Below the pieces are notes generated by a model that did no database searches, was not told the DNA's origin, and worked only from the letters and a program-made list of their open reading frames with translations. Of a stretch of 5,160 bases of DNA, positions 1 through 5,160 are shown in pieces. How positions within the stretch are numbered: the stretch's first letter is position 1; each line of letters begins with the position of its first letter. Location: assembly GCA_900556535.1 (NCBI GenBank), contig USPI01000111.1, forward strand, positions 1-5,160, written 5' to 3'. The position numbers were made by a program, and so were the translations under genes. Source of the DNA: an uncultured Eubacteriales bacterium. Lineage in GTDB: Bacteria > Bacillota > Clostridia > Oscillospirales > Oscillospiraceae.

Positions 1-10
1 CCCATATGGG

Positions 11-42
11 CGAAAAAGGCAAGCCGCAGGGGGCTTGCCTTA
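11..42 (-). terminator. Rho-independent terminator after the DUF1846 gene
   Basis: A perfect 10-bp inverted repeat, AAGGCAAGCC (16-25) with GGCTTGCCTT (32-41), encloses a 6-nt loop. Read on the minus strand, the hairpin begins 7 nt after the DUF1846 stop codon and runs into five T residues (complement of A13-A17). The plus-strand side lacks a comparable T-run directly after the stem, so the terminator is best assigned to the minus strand. It closes the dpaA-dpaB-DUF1846 direction of transcription. Confidence 0.9.
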
Positions 43-48
43 AAAATT

Positions 49-1536
49 TTACTTTTTGTGAAAGAGCTTCTTCGCCTGATACTTGGGCTCGTATGTGATA
101 TTCACGCCGATCTTGGAGAAAAGATTCTCGTCCACGCGGGAGAGTATCACCGACGAGTGCGCCTCGCAGCCGCGCAGCTTCTCAAGCTGCTCCACGGCGA
201 GCTCCGCGAGGGGGTTGGTGACCGCGCAGATGGCGAGCGCTATGAGAAGCTCGTCCGTGTGCAGGCGCGGGTTGTGGTTGCCCAGATGCTCTATCTTCAG
301 GTGCTGAATGGGCGCGATGACGCTTGGCGCGATGAGAAGCAGCTCCTTGTTTATGCCCGCGAGCTTCTTGAGCGCGTTCATGAGGCAGGCCGACGACGCT
401 CCGAGCAGGGAGCTGGTCTTGCCGGTCACGATGGTGCCGTCGGGAAGCTCGATGCTGACGGCGGGGGCGCCTGTCTCCGCGGCTCTTGCGATGGCGGCGG
501 CAACGACGGGACGGTCGGCGGAGGAAATGCCCAGCGAGTTCATGATGAGCTCGATCTTGCGCACCTCCTCGGGCGAGCCGAGACCCTGACGCTGCGCCGT
601 CAGTGCCGCGTAGTAGCGGCGGATTATCTCCTGCTTCGACGCCTTGCGGCAGACCTCGTCGTCAATGATGCAGTTGCCTGCCATGTTGACGCCCATGTCG
701 GTGGGGCTTTTGTAGGTGCTCTCGCCGAAAATGCGCGTGAGTATCGCGTTGAGAACGGGGAAAATCTCAACGTCGCGGTTGTAGTTGACGGTCGTTACGC
801 CGTACGCCTCGAGGTGGAAGGGGTCTATCATGTTAATGTCGTCAAGATCCGCCGTCGCCGCCTCGTATGCGAGGTTAATGGGGTGCTTGAGCGGGATGTT
901 CCAAATGGGGAAGGTCTCAAACTTCGCGTAGCCCGCGCTGATGCCGCGCCTGTGCTCATGGTAAAGCTGGCTCAGGCAGACCGCCATCTTGCCGCTGCCC
1001 GGTCCGGGCGCGGTGACGACGACGAGGCTGCGCTCCGTTTCGACGTAGTCGTTTTTGCCGAAGCCCTCGTCGGAGACGATGAGCTCGACGTTGGAGGGGT
1101 AATCGGGGATCATATAGTGGCGATAGACCTTGATGCCGAGGGTCTCGAGCCGCTTCTGGAAAAGCTCCGCCGCAGGCTGGCTGCGGTAGTGGGTGATGAC
1201 GACGCTGCCGACGAAAAGTCCGATGCCGCGGAAGGCGTCGATAAGGCGCAGGGTGTCCTCGTCATAGGTGATGCCGAGGTCGCCGCGGCGCTTGTTGCGC
1301 TCGATATCGTCCGCGGAGATGACGAGGACTATCTCCGCCTCGTCCTTCATCTGCATGAGCATCTTCACCTTGCTGTCCGGCTCAAAGCCCGGCAGCACGC
1401 GCGCTGCATGGAAATCGTCAAAGAGCTTGCCGCCGAATTCGAGGTAGAGCTTACCGCCGAAGCGCGCTATCCTCTCGCGTATCTTGCGCGACTGCTCGCG
1501 CATATATTTGTCGTTGTCAAAGCCTATCGCATTCAT
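49..1536 (-). CDS. DUF1846 family protein of unknown function
   Basis: This encodes a 495-residue cytoplasmic protein that I recognise as a full-length DUF1846 member, a conserved bacterial family with no established biochemical role. Some relatives are labelled ATP-dependent peptidases, but I see no protease motif that would support this. Recognisable features are the N-terminal block around FGGKLYLEFGGKLFDD (residues 26-41), a glycine-rich PGPGSGKM segment at about 177-184 and SPTDMGVN at 277-284. The glycine-rich loop resembles a nucleotide-binding loop but is not a strict Walker A: the first Gly is Pro, and Met follows the Lys. No signal peptide or membrane segment is visible. I chose the ATG at 1536 because GGAG lies 7 nt upstream and the family N-terminus begins at IGFDNDKY. 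An in-frame GTG at 1578 has no ribosome binding site and lies almost at the predicted transcription start. The gene lies 97 bp downstream of dpaB with its own promoter. Family assignment is firm; function is unknown. Confidence 0.93.
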   Translation of the reverse strand: MNAIGFDNDKYMREQSRKIRERIARFGGKLYLEFGGKLFDDFHAARVLPGFEPDSKVKMLMQMKDEAEIVLVISADDIERNKRRGDLGITYDEDTLRLIDAFRGIGLFVGSVVITHYRSQPAAELFQKRLETLGIKVYRHYMIPDYPSNVELIVSDEGFGKNDYVETERSLVVVTAPGPGSGKMAVCLSQLYHEHRRGISAGYAKFETFPIWNIPLKHPINLAYEAATADLDDINMIDPFHLEAYGVTTVNYNRDVEIFPVLNAILTRIFGESTYKSPTDMGVNMAGNCIIDDEVCRKASKQEIIRRYYAALTAQRQGLGSPEEVRKIELIMNSLGISSADRPVVAAAIARAAETGAPAVSIELPDGTIVTGKTSSLLGASSACLMNALKKLAGINKELLLIAPSVIAPIQHLKIEHLGNHNPRLHTDELLIALAICAVTNPLAELAVEQLEKLRGCEAHSSVILSRVDENLFSKIGVNITYEPKYQAKKLFHKK

Positions 1537-1543
1537 TATTCTT

Positions 1544-1547
1544 CTCC
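1544..1547 (-). promoter_or_regulatory. Ribosome binding site deciding the DUF1846 start
   Basis: GGAG on the minus strand lies 7 nt before the ATG at 1536. The alternative GTG start at 1578 has no purine-rich site upstream, so this site favours the shorter, 495-residue product. Confidence 0.75.
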
Positions 1548-1586
1548 GTTCTTCTTCCGCCGTTTTTATCTGAATCACAAACAGAA

Positions 1587-1616
1587 ATTATATACCGTGC
1601 GGCGGGATTTTGTCAA
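1587..1616 (-). promoter_or_regulatory. SigA-type promoter for the DUF1846 gene
   Basis: On the minus strand, a perfect -35 hexamer TTGACA (1616-1611) and a perfect -10 hexamer TATAAT (1592-1587) are separated by 18 bp. The predicted transcription start is near 1580, giving a leader of about 44 nt before the ATG at 1536. The promoter lies wholly in the gap between dpaB and the DUF1846 gene, so this gene can be expressed in growing cells independently of the sporulation genes upstream. There is no terminator between dpaB and this promoter, so read-through from dpaAB could add to it. Confidence 0.88.
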
Positions 1617-1630
1617 ATGCTTTGGCGGGA
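1601..1630. repeat. Direct repeat GGCGGGA flanking the -35 box
   Basis: The heptamer GGCGGGA occurs at 1601-1607 and again at 1624-1630, in the same orientation and 23 bp apart. The copies bracket the -35 hexamer (1611-1616) of the DUF1846 promoter: one lies in the spacer and one just upstream. This placement would suit an operator, but a GC-rich heptamer pair can occur by chance in such DNA, and I do not recognise a known regulator site. Confidence 0.3.
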
Positions 1631-1633
1631 AAT

Positions 1634-2203
1634 TCAGCTTATTATCGGCTGAAGCTGCACGCCCGCGAGCGCCGACTCGAGCGCCGCGCCGATGAGCGTG
1701 AAGTCCGACGCGAGCGAGCGCGGCTTTTTGAGCGGGTCGTCCTGAGAAAAGGGGACAAAGTACACGTTCTTGCGGTTTAAAAGCTCGGCGATGCTGCGTG
1801 CAGAGCCCGAAAGACCGTCGTTTGTCGAAAACGCGATGACGAGCGGCCTGCCGTTTCGAAGATGCGCCTTTGCCGCCATCGTGACGCAGGTGTCGGTGAT
1901 GCCGAGGCTCAGCTTTGCAAGCGTGTTTCCGGTGCAGGGCGCTATGATGAGCGCCTCCATGGGCTTTGCGGGGCCCAAGGGCTCGGCTTGAGGTATCGTT
2001 GTCACGACCTCGGCGCCGCAGATGCTCTCAAGCCGCCTTTTGTGCTCGGCTGCCGTTCCGAAGCGCGAATCCGTCGCGGCGGCGTTTTCGCTCATTATGG
2101 GCACGAGCTCGTATCTGTCCGCAAGCGCGTGAAGCTGCGAAAACAGCCTTTCGTATGTGCAGTATGAGCCGCAAAGGGCTATGCCCACTCTCGGCTTAGT
2201 CAT
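1634..2203 (-). CDS. dpaB: Dipicolinate synthase subunit B
   Basis: The 189-residue product is the flavoprotein-like B subunit of dipicolinate synthase (SpoVFB). With DpaA it converts the DapA product 4-hydroxy-tetrahydrodipicolinate to dipicolinic acid in the mother cell; the acid is then moved into the spore core and held as the calcium chelate. The flavoprotein-type Rossmann start GIALCGSYCTYE lies at residues 7-18. It is followed by APCTGNTLAK (88-97), STND (126-129) and the characteristic FVPFSQDDPLKKP block (149-161). Length is close to that of the Bacillus protein. The ATG at 2203 is preferred because AAAGGAG lies 10 nt upstream; a GTG at 2212 is only 1 nt from that site. The start overlaps the end of dpaA by 8 bp, so the subunits are probably made in step. 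No terminator follows before the next promoter. Confidence 0.95.
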   Translation of the reverse strand: MTKPRVGIALCGSYCTYERLFSQLHALADRYELVPIMSENAAATDSRFGTAAEHKRRLESICGAEVVTTIPQAEPLGPAKPMEALIIAPCTGNTLAKLSLGITDTCVTMAAKAHLRNGRPLVIAFSTNDGLSGSARSIAELLNRKNVYFVPFSQDDPLKKPRSLASDFTLIGAALESALAGVQLQPIIS

Positions 2204-3053
2204 TTTCTCCACTCTCCTTTAAAATTTCCGTGACCGCGCAGAAAACGGCTCTCGCGGCAGAGCGCGGCGCGTATTTTCCCGGCAGAGCGGGCAGCGCCGT
2301 GTATTTAAGCCCCGCGGAGACCGCCTCGTGCGCGTCTATCCCGCCCGGCGCGGAGGCAAGCTCGAATATGCGGCAGCCCTCTCGGAACGCGCACAGCTCG
2401 GATATTACGGGGGCGGGCGCGGTGTTGATCACGGCGTCGAAGCCTTGCAGCAGCTGACTGCCGCAGTTCGGTGCGAGCGAGGGATAGCCGAGCGCCTGAG
2501 CCATCGCGCGCGAGTCGGCATGGGACGACATGAGGCAGACCGAAGCGCCCAGCGCCGCGAGCTTCTGCATAAGAAGCTTGCCGATGCGCCCCCAGCCGAT
2601 GACGAGGACTCTCTCGTCGCAAAGCGCCGCGTCCGATGCGTCCATGAGCCTGCATACGGCGCCCTCTGCCGTAACAGCGGCGTTTTTCGCGGTAAATTCG
2701 GGCATGAGCATATAGTCGCGCACGCGCTGCCCTCGCTCGTGAGCGGCGCGGGTGATCCTTTCGTCGAGCCTTCCGCCTATAACCAGCGCTCCCTCACCGG
2801 CGGCGTCGAGAATTGCCGCCGTGGGGCAGGGCGAGACGCCGAGCGGTGCGTTTAAAAGCTCGCCCTGTGTATCCCGACAGGCGGGCACGGGCAGGATGAC
2901 GACCTGCGCCCTCTCGGGTGCGTTTACAAGCCTGCACTCGGGCGGCAGCGCGGCATTTTCAAGGCACAGCGCCGCGACCTCGTGCCCCGCCTCACACAGC
3001 GCACGGCACAGGTGAGCGCTGCGCTCATCGCCGCCGCAGACAAGAATTTTCAT
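2196..3053 (-). CDS. dpaA: Dipicolinate synthase subunit A
   Basis: The 285-residue product is the dehydrogenase-like A subunit of dipicolinate synthase (SpoVFA), partner of the DpaB encoded immediately downstream. Known DpaA proteins have two Rossmann-type regions. Here an N-terminal one begins KILVCGGDERS (residues 2-12), and the NAD(P)-binding one is marked by VLVIGWGRIGKLL (149-161). Between them lies the family signature FTAKNAAVTAEGAV (120-133). Near the C-terminus is the conserved LPGKYAPRSA segment (about 257-266). The ATG at 3053 is chosen over a GTG one codon earlier because GAGGAGG lies 7 nt upstream of the ATG. In Bacillus the spoVF operon is transcribed by SigK in the mother cell and is followed by asd and dapG; neither is present downstream here. 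Presence of both subunits implies an endospore-forming host. Confidence 0.95.
   Translation of the reverse strand: MKILVCGGDERSAHLCRALCEAGHEVAALCLENAALPPECRLVNAPERAQVVILPVPACRDTQGELLNAPLGVSPCPTAAILDAAGEGALVIGGRLDERITRAAHERGQRVRDYMLMPEFTAKNAAVTAEGAVCRLMDASDAALCDERVLVIGWGRIGKLLMQKLAALGASVCLMSSHADSRAMAQALGYPSLAPNCGSQLLQGFDAVINTAPAPVISELCAFREGCRIFELASAPGGIDAHEAVSAGLKYTALPALPGKYAPRSAARAVFCAVTEILKESGEND
2214..2220 (-). promoter_or_regulatory. Ribosome binding site for dpaB inside dpaA
   Basis: AAAGGAG on the minus strand lies within the last codons of dpaA, 10 nt before the dpaB ATG at 2203 and only 1 nt before the alternative GTG at 2212. The spacing favours the ATG and fits translational coupling of the two subunits. 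Confidence 0.7.
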
Positions 3054-3060
3054 CACATCA

Positions 3061-3067
3061 CCTCCTC
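3061..3067 (-). promoter_or_regulatory. Ribosome binding site for dpaA
   Basis: GAGGAGG on the minus strand lies 7 nt before the ATG at 3053 and 4 nt before the GTG at 3056, which favours the ATG as the dpaA start. Confidence 0.8.
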
Positions 3068-3071
3068 AGCC

Positions 3072-3098
3072 ATTGTATTCCGTTGCAAATTGTCCCGT
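3072..3098 (-). promoter_or_regulatory. Candidate mother-cell (SigK/SigE-like) promoter for dpaA
   Basis: On the minus strand AATACAAT (3079-3072) resembles the SigK/SigE -10 element CATACAAT with one mismatch. An AC dinucleotide (3098-3097), as in the SigK -35, lies 17 bp upstream. This fits the SigK control known for spoVF in Bacillus. Against it, the predicted transcription start, near 3065, falls inside the ribosome binding site and would leave a leader of only about 12 nt. The consensus elements are also short, so this is a tentative call. Confidence 0.35.
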
Positions 3099-3111
3099 GA
3101 GATGATAAAAT
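3083..3111 (+). promoter_or_regulatory. SigA-type extended -10 promoter for thyA
   Basis: The -35 hexamer TTGCAA (3083-3088, 4 of 6 matches) and the -10 hexamer TAAAAT (3106-3111, 5 of 6) are separated by 17 bp. A TG at 3103-3104 gives an extended -10. The transcription start is predicted near 3118, about 20 nt before the thyA ATG. It should drive the thyA-folA-lipoprotein unit in growing cells. It overlaps the candidate dpaA promoter on the other strand. Confidence 0.75.
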
Positions 3112-3125
3112 AAATAGATTTTAAC

Positions 3126-3132
3126 AAGGAGG
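3126..3132 (+). promoter_or_regulatory. Strong ribosome binding site for thyA
   Basis: AAGGAGG lies 6 nt before the ATG at 3139, a near-perfect match to the anti-Shine-Dalgarno sequence at good spacing. It settles the thyA start. Confidence 0.9.
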
Positions 3133-3138
3133 TGCGGC

Positions 3139-3969
3139 ATGAGCAGAGCCGATGAGATTTTTATAGCAAACTGTAAGGACATCCTCGAAAACGGCGTGTG
3201 GGACACGGAGCTTGATGTGCGCCCGCGCTGGGACGACGGCACGCCCGCGCACACGGTGAAAAAATTCGGCATAGTCAACCGCTATGACCTTTCCGAGGAG
3301 TTTCCCATCCTGACCCTGCGCAGGACGTTCTGGAAGTCCGCGGTGGATGAGCTTTTGTGGATATGGCAGGCAAAGAGCAATAACGTAAACGAGCTCAGAA
3401 CGCGCGTCTGGGACGCCTGGGCGGACGAAACCGGCTCCATCGGCAAGGCCTACGGCTATCAGCTCGGCGTTAAGCACCACTATCCCGAGGGCGACATGGA
3501 TCAGGTGGACAGAGTCCTTTGGGACCTAAAGCACAACCCTGCCTCGCGCAGGATAATGACGAACATTTATAATCACGCCGACCTTAGCGAGATGGCGCTC
3601 TACCCCTGCGCGTATTCCGTGACCTTCAACGTCTCGGGCGATACCCTCAACGCGATACTTAACCAGCGCTCACAGGATATGCTCACGGCGAACAACTGGA
3701 ATGTCGTGCAGTACGCCGTGCTCACGCATATGTTCGCGCAGGCGGCGGGGCTCAAGGCGGGCGAGCTTATCCACGTCATTGCCGACGCGCACATTTACGA
3801 CCGACACATCCCCGCTATCGAGGAGATAATAAAAAACGAGCCCAAGAAGGCTCCGAAATTCATCATTGACCCCGCGGTGGACGATTTTTATAAGTTCACC
3901 CGCGACAGCTTCAGGGTCGAGGGCTACGAATATTCCGAGCTCAAGACCAAGATCCCCGTAGCAGTCTGA
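3139..3969 (+). CDS. thyA: Thymidylate synthase (ThyA)
   Basis: The 276-residue enzyme converts dUMP and 5,10-methylene-tetrahydrofolate to dTMP and dihydrofolate in the cytoplasm. The nucleophile is Cys157 in LYPCAY, the Firmicute form of the more familiar PPCH loop. The dUMP phosphate-binding Arg pair is at 137-138, and the QRSQD motif with its Arg and Asp is at 176-180. Asn188, which binds the uracil ring, is in place, and His218 and Tyr220 lie in DAHIYDRHI. The C-terminus IPVAV matches the mobile tail that closes the active site. It is full length and aligns with the clostridial variant, which carries the VRPRWDDGTPAHT segment (27-39) in place of the RTGTGT loop. It heads an operon with folA 11 bp downstream, which regenerates the cofactor it oxidises. 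All key residues are present, so it should be active. Confidence 0.98.
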   Translation: MSRADEIFIANCKDILENGVWDTELDVRPRWDDGTPAHTVKKFGIVNRYDLSEEFPILTLRRTFWKSAVDELLWIWQAKSNNVNELRTRVWDAWADETGSIGKAYGYQLGVKHHYPEGDMDQVDRVLWDLKHNPASRRIMTNIYNHADLSEMALYPCAYSVTFNVSGDTLNAILNQRSQDMLTANNWNVVQYAVLTHMFAQAAGLKAGELIHVIADAHIYDRHIPAIEEIIKNEPKKAPKFIIDPAVDDFYKFTRDSFRVEGYEYSELKTKIPVAV

Positions 3970-3980
3970 AAGGAGAAGGC

Positions 3981-4460
3981 ATGGACGCGATAGTTGCCGT
4001 ATATTCGGATTGGGGCATTGGCGCGGACGGCACACAGCCGATCGTGCTCAGGGCCGACCGACAGCGCTTTGTCGAGCTCACCCGCGGACGCACCGTCATA
4101 GTCGGCAGACGCACCCTCGCCGATTTCCCCGGCGGCAGACCGCTCAAGGGCAGGCGCAATATAATCATAACGCGGCAGGATATTGCCGTTGCGGGCGCCG
4201 AGGTCGCGCACGGCGTGCAGGAGGCTGCGCAGCTTTGCGGCGGCGATGCGATCATCCTCGGCGGCCAGAGCGTTTTCCGCGAGTTCATGCCGCTCACGGA
4301 CCGCGTTTTCGTGACCAAAATAATGTGCTGCCCGCAGTCGGACAGCTATTTTGAAAACCTCGACGAGAGCCCCGAGTGGCGCGTTGCAGACCAAGGCGAA
4401 GCTCTGCGCGAGGGTGATATTGAGTACAGGTTCATGTGCTATGAAAGGATAAGACCATGA
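3981..4460 (+). CDS. folA: Dihydrofolate reductase
   Basis: The 159-residue enzyme reduces dihydrofolate to tetrahydrofolate with NADPH, recycling the product of the ThyA encoded just upstream. The N-terminal strand and WGIG turn (residues 11-14) lead to the catalytic acid Asp26 in LRAD. The NADPH-binding GRRT segment is at 42-45, Arg58 in LKGRRN corresponds to the folate-glutamate-binding arginine, and GGQSVF (94-99) is the second cofactor glycine motif, followed by Thr112. Length equals that of the E. coli enzyme. The position of E. coli Trp22 is Ile21 here, which fits the clostridial subgroup, where the PW motif is also absent. AAAGGAG (3969-3975) overlaps the thyA stop codon and lies 5 nt before the ATG. 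The stop codon overlaps the start of the next gene as ATGA. Confidence 0.95.
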   Translation: MDAIVAVYSDWGIGADGTQPIVLRADRQRFVELTRGRTVIVGRRTLADFPGGRPLKGRRNIIITRQDIAVAGAEVAHGVQEAAQLCGGDAIILGGQSVFREFMPLTDRVFVTKIMCCPQSDSYFENLDESPEWRVADQGEALREGDIEYRFMCYERIRP

Positions 4461-5047
4461 AAAGAAGAATAAGCGCGCTGCTTCTTGCCATAATGCTGCT
4501 CTCGATTCTGTCTGCCTGCTCGACGGATAGGCCGCAGAGCACCCCGGAGCCCACTGCCAAGGTCGTGGCGTCGGGAGACTGCTTCGAGGTCACGGGCACG
4601 AGAAACGACGGCGTGACGAGGTATGCCTACACCGTGAGGGATAAGTCCGGAAACGAGCTTGAGAGCGCAGTCTGCTCCGAGCAGCCGCGTGTTGCAGTCA
4701 TAAACAAGGACCTCCTCGGAATCCGCTTTTACGTTGACGGCAAGACCTTCTGCCGCTATTACGACGTGAAAAACGGCAGGGTCTCCGAGTCGTTTTTTGA
4801 CCCCTTTTGGGATGACGGCAGACTCGTCGCGTATAACGATTTTTCGCGCAGCCACAGCATCGTCGTGCGCGAGATATTCGATCCCGACGGCTACCGCGCC
4901 GAGCAGAAGCTCGACCTGACAGCGCTGACGATAACGATAACCGCCTGCGAGCAGGATGAGGAAAGCGGCGAGCTGACGGTGAAATACATCTACGGCGATC
5001 TTGAAACGGAGGGCAGCGTGGTGCTGCCGACAAGACCCGAGAAATAA
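4457..5047 (+). CDS. Small lipoprotein of unknown function, coupled to folA
   Basis: The 196-residue product has a clear lipoprotein signal: a KRR n-region at 2-4, a hydrophobic stretch 5-18 and the lipobox LSAC at 18-21, with Cys21 as the lipidated residue. A Ser/Thr/Pro-rich linker (about 22-34) leads to a soluble domain that appears rich in beta strands and should face outward from the membrane. After processing, Cys42, Cys73, Cys99 and Cys164 remain, enough for two disulfides, though I cannot show pairing. The FCRYYDVKNGRVSESF region (about 98-113) resembles uncharacterised lipoproteins common in gut Clostridia; this is a recollection, not a search result. The ATG overlaps the folA stop (ATGA), with AAAGGA 7 nt upstream, so translation is probably coupled to folA. 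No enzyme motif is visible and I assign no function. A terminator follows directly, making it the last gene of the unit. Confidence 0.85.
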   Translation: MKRRISALLLAIMLLSILSACSTDRPQSTPEPTAKVVASGDCFEVTGTRNDGVTRYAYTVRDKSGNELESAVCSEQPRVAVINKDLLGIRFYVDGKTFCRYYDVKNGRVSESFFDPFWDDGRLVAYNDFSRSHSIVVREIFDPDGYRAEQKLDLTALTITITACEQDEESGELTVKYIYGDLETEGSVVLPTRPEK

Positions 5048-5051
5048 AGAT

Positions 5052-5088
5052 AAGGACCTTCGTGAAGTGTCACGGAGGTTCTTTTGTT
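5052..5088 (+). terminator. Rho-independent terminator of the thyA operon
   Basis: A 14-bp stem pairs 5052-5065 with 5070-5083 around a 4-nt AGTG loop. All positions pair, two of them as G-U (5055-5080 and 5060-5075). The stem runs into TTTT G TT. It begins 5 nt after the lipoprotein stop codon and closes the thyA-folA-lipoprotein unit. Confidence 0.92.
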
Positions 5089-5105
5089 AAGTCTTGCGCG
5101 AAATT

Positions 5106-5141
5106 AACGGCGGGTTCATCATATCGCCGCGCAGCGCCGTT
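5106..5141. repeat. Weak inverted repeat in the right-end intergenic DNA
   Basis: AACGGCG (5106-5112) can pair with CGCCGTT (5135-5141) across a 22-nt loop, followed by TTATT and an A/T-only tail to the window end. It could be a second, weak plus-strand terminator, or part of the regulatory region of the next gene beyond the window. Apart from this I see no gene or promoter I can support in 5089-5160. Confidence 0.25.
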
Positions 5142-5160
5142 TTATTAAATTAAATTTAAA

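Noticed and set aside
1..10. Perfect 10-bp palindrome CCCATATGGG at the left edge
   Set aside because: A single short palindrome at the window edge, with no second copy or associated element, is within chance expectation.
177..184. Claim that the DUF1846 protein is an ATP-dependent peptidase (positions are residues 177-184)
   Set aside because: The PGPGSGKM loop is not a proper Walker A and no protease catalytic motif is visible. Such labels in the family appear unsupported.
1537..1578. A 14-residue N-terminal extension of the DUF1846 protein from a GTG at 1578
   Set aside because: There is no ribosome binding site before it, the predicted transcription start is near 1580, and the family N-terminus matches the ATG at 1536.
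58..1695. A 545-codon open frame on the plus strand, fully antisense to the DUF1846 gene
   Set aside because: It is long only because GC-rich codon use on the minus strand leaves no stops in this frame. Its translation is rich in Val, Ala, Arg and Asp with no recognisable family, while the minus-strand protein is a clear full-length DUF1846 member with promoter, ribosome binding site and terminator.
2305..2855. Open frames overlapping dpaA in other frames (2305-2655 minus, 2328-2855 plus)
   Set aside because: Both lie inside dpaA, have compositionally skewed Arg/Ala-rich translations and lack ribosome binding sites. They are shadows of GC-rich coding sequence.
3112..3138. Possible riboswitch or attenuator ahead of thyA
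   Set aside because: The predicted leader is only about 20 nt and holds little besides the ribosome binding site, too short for any known riboswitch class.
3924..4394. Open frames antisense to folA (3924-4394 and 3941-4318 minus)
   Set aside because: They overlap a complete, recognisable dihydrofolate reductase, have no initiation signals and show no family resemblance.

Overview
The window looks like a chromosomal segment of a moderately high-GC, endospore-forming Clostridia-type Firmicute, possibly from the Oscillospiraceae/Ruminococcaceae. The evidence is a complete dipicolinate synthase gene pair (spore-specific), strong AGGAGG-type ribosome binding sites, the clostridial variants of thymidylate synthase and dihydrofolate reductase, and a DUF1846 protein typical of Firmicutes. 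The family assignment is inference; there is no rRNA or other marker to settle it.

The layout is two divergent transcription units. On the minus strand, reading right to left from about 3053, are dpaA (spoVFA), dpaB (spoVFB) and a DUF1846 protein of unknown function, closed by a rho-independent terminator at 11-42. dpaA and dpaB overlap by 8 bp and are translationally coupled. The DUF1846 gene sits 97 bp further on and has its own near-perfect vegetative promoter (TTGACA, 18 bp, TATAAT), so it need not depend on sporulation transcription. On the plus strand, starting at 3139, are thyA, folA and a small lipoprotein gene. They are packed with an 11-bp gap and then a 4-bp ATGA overlap, and close with a strong hairpin terminator at 5052-5088. 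The 85-bp region between the divergent dpaA and thyA genes holds a good extended -10 vegetative promoter for thyA. Overlapping it on the other strand is a weaker candidate for a mother-cell (SigK/SigE-like) promoter for dpaA.

Functionally, DpaA and DpaB make dipicolinic acid from the DapA product of the lysine pathway, for loading into the spore core. ThyA makes dTMP and oxidises methylene-tetrahydrofolate to dihydrofolate, which FolA reduces back, so thyA-folA is a self-contained thymidylate cycle. The lipoprotein coupled to folA and the DUF1846 protein are the two genes without a known function. I see no mobile element, CRISPR array, RNA gene or clear evidence of a new multi-gene system; most of the window is ordinary core chromosome. 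The most interesting points are the lipoprotein's tight coupling to thymidylate synthesis and the overlapping divergent promoters.
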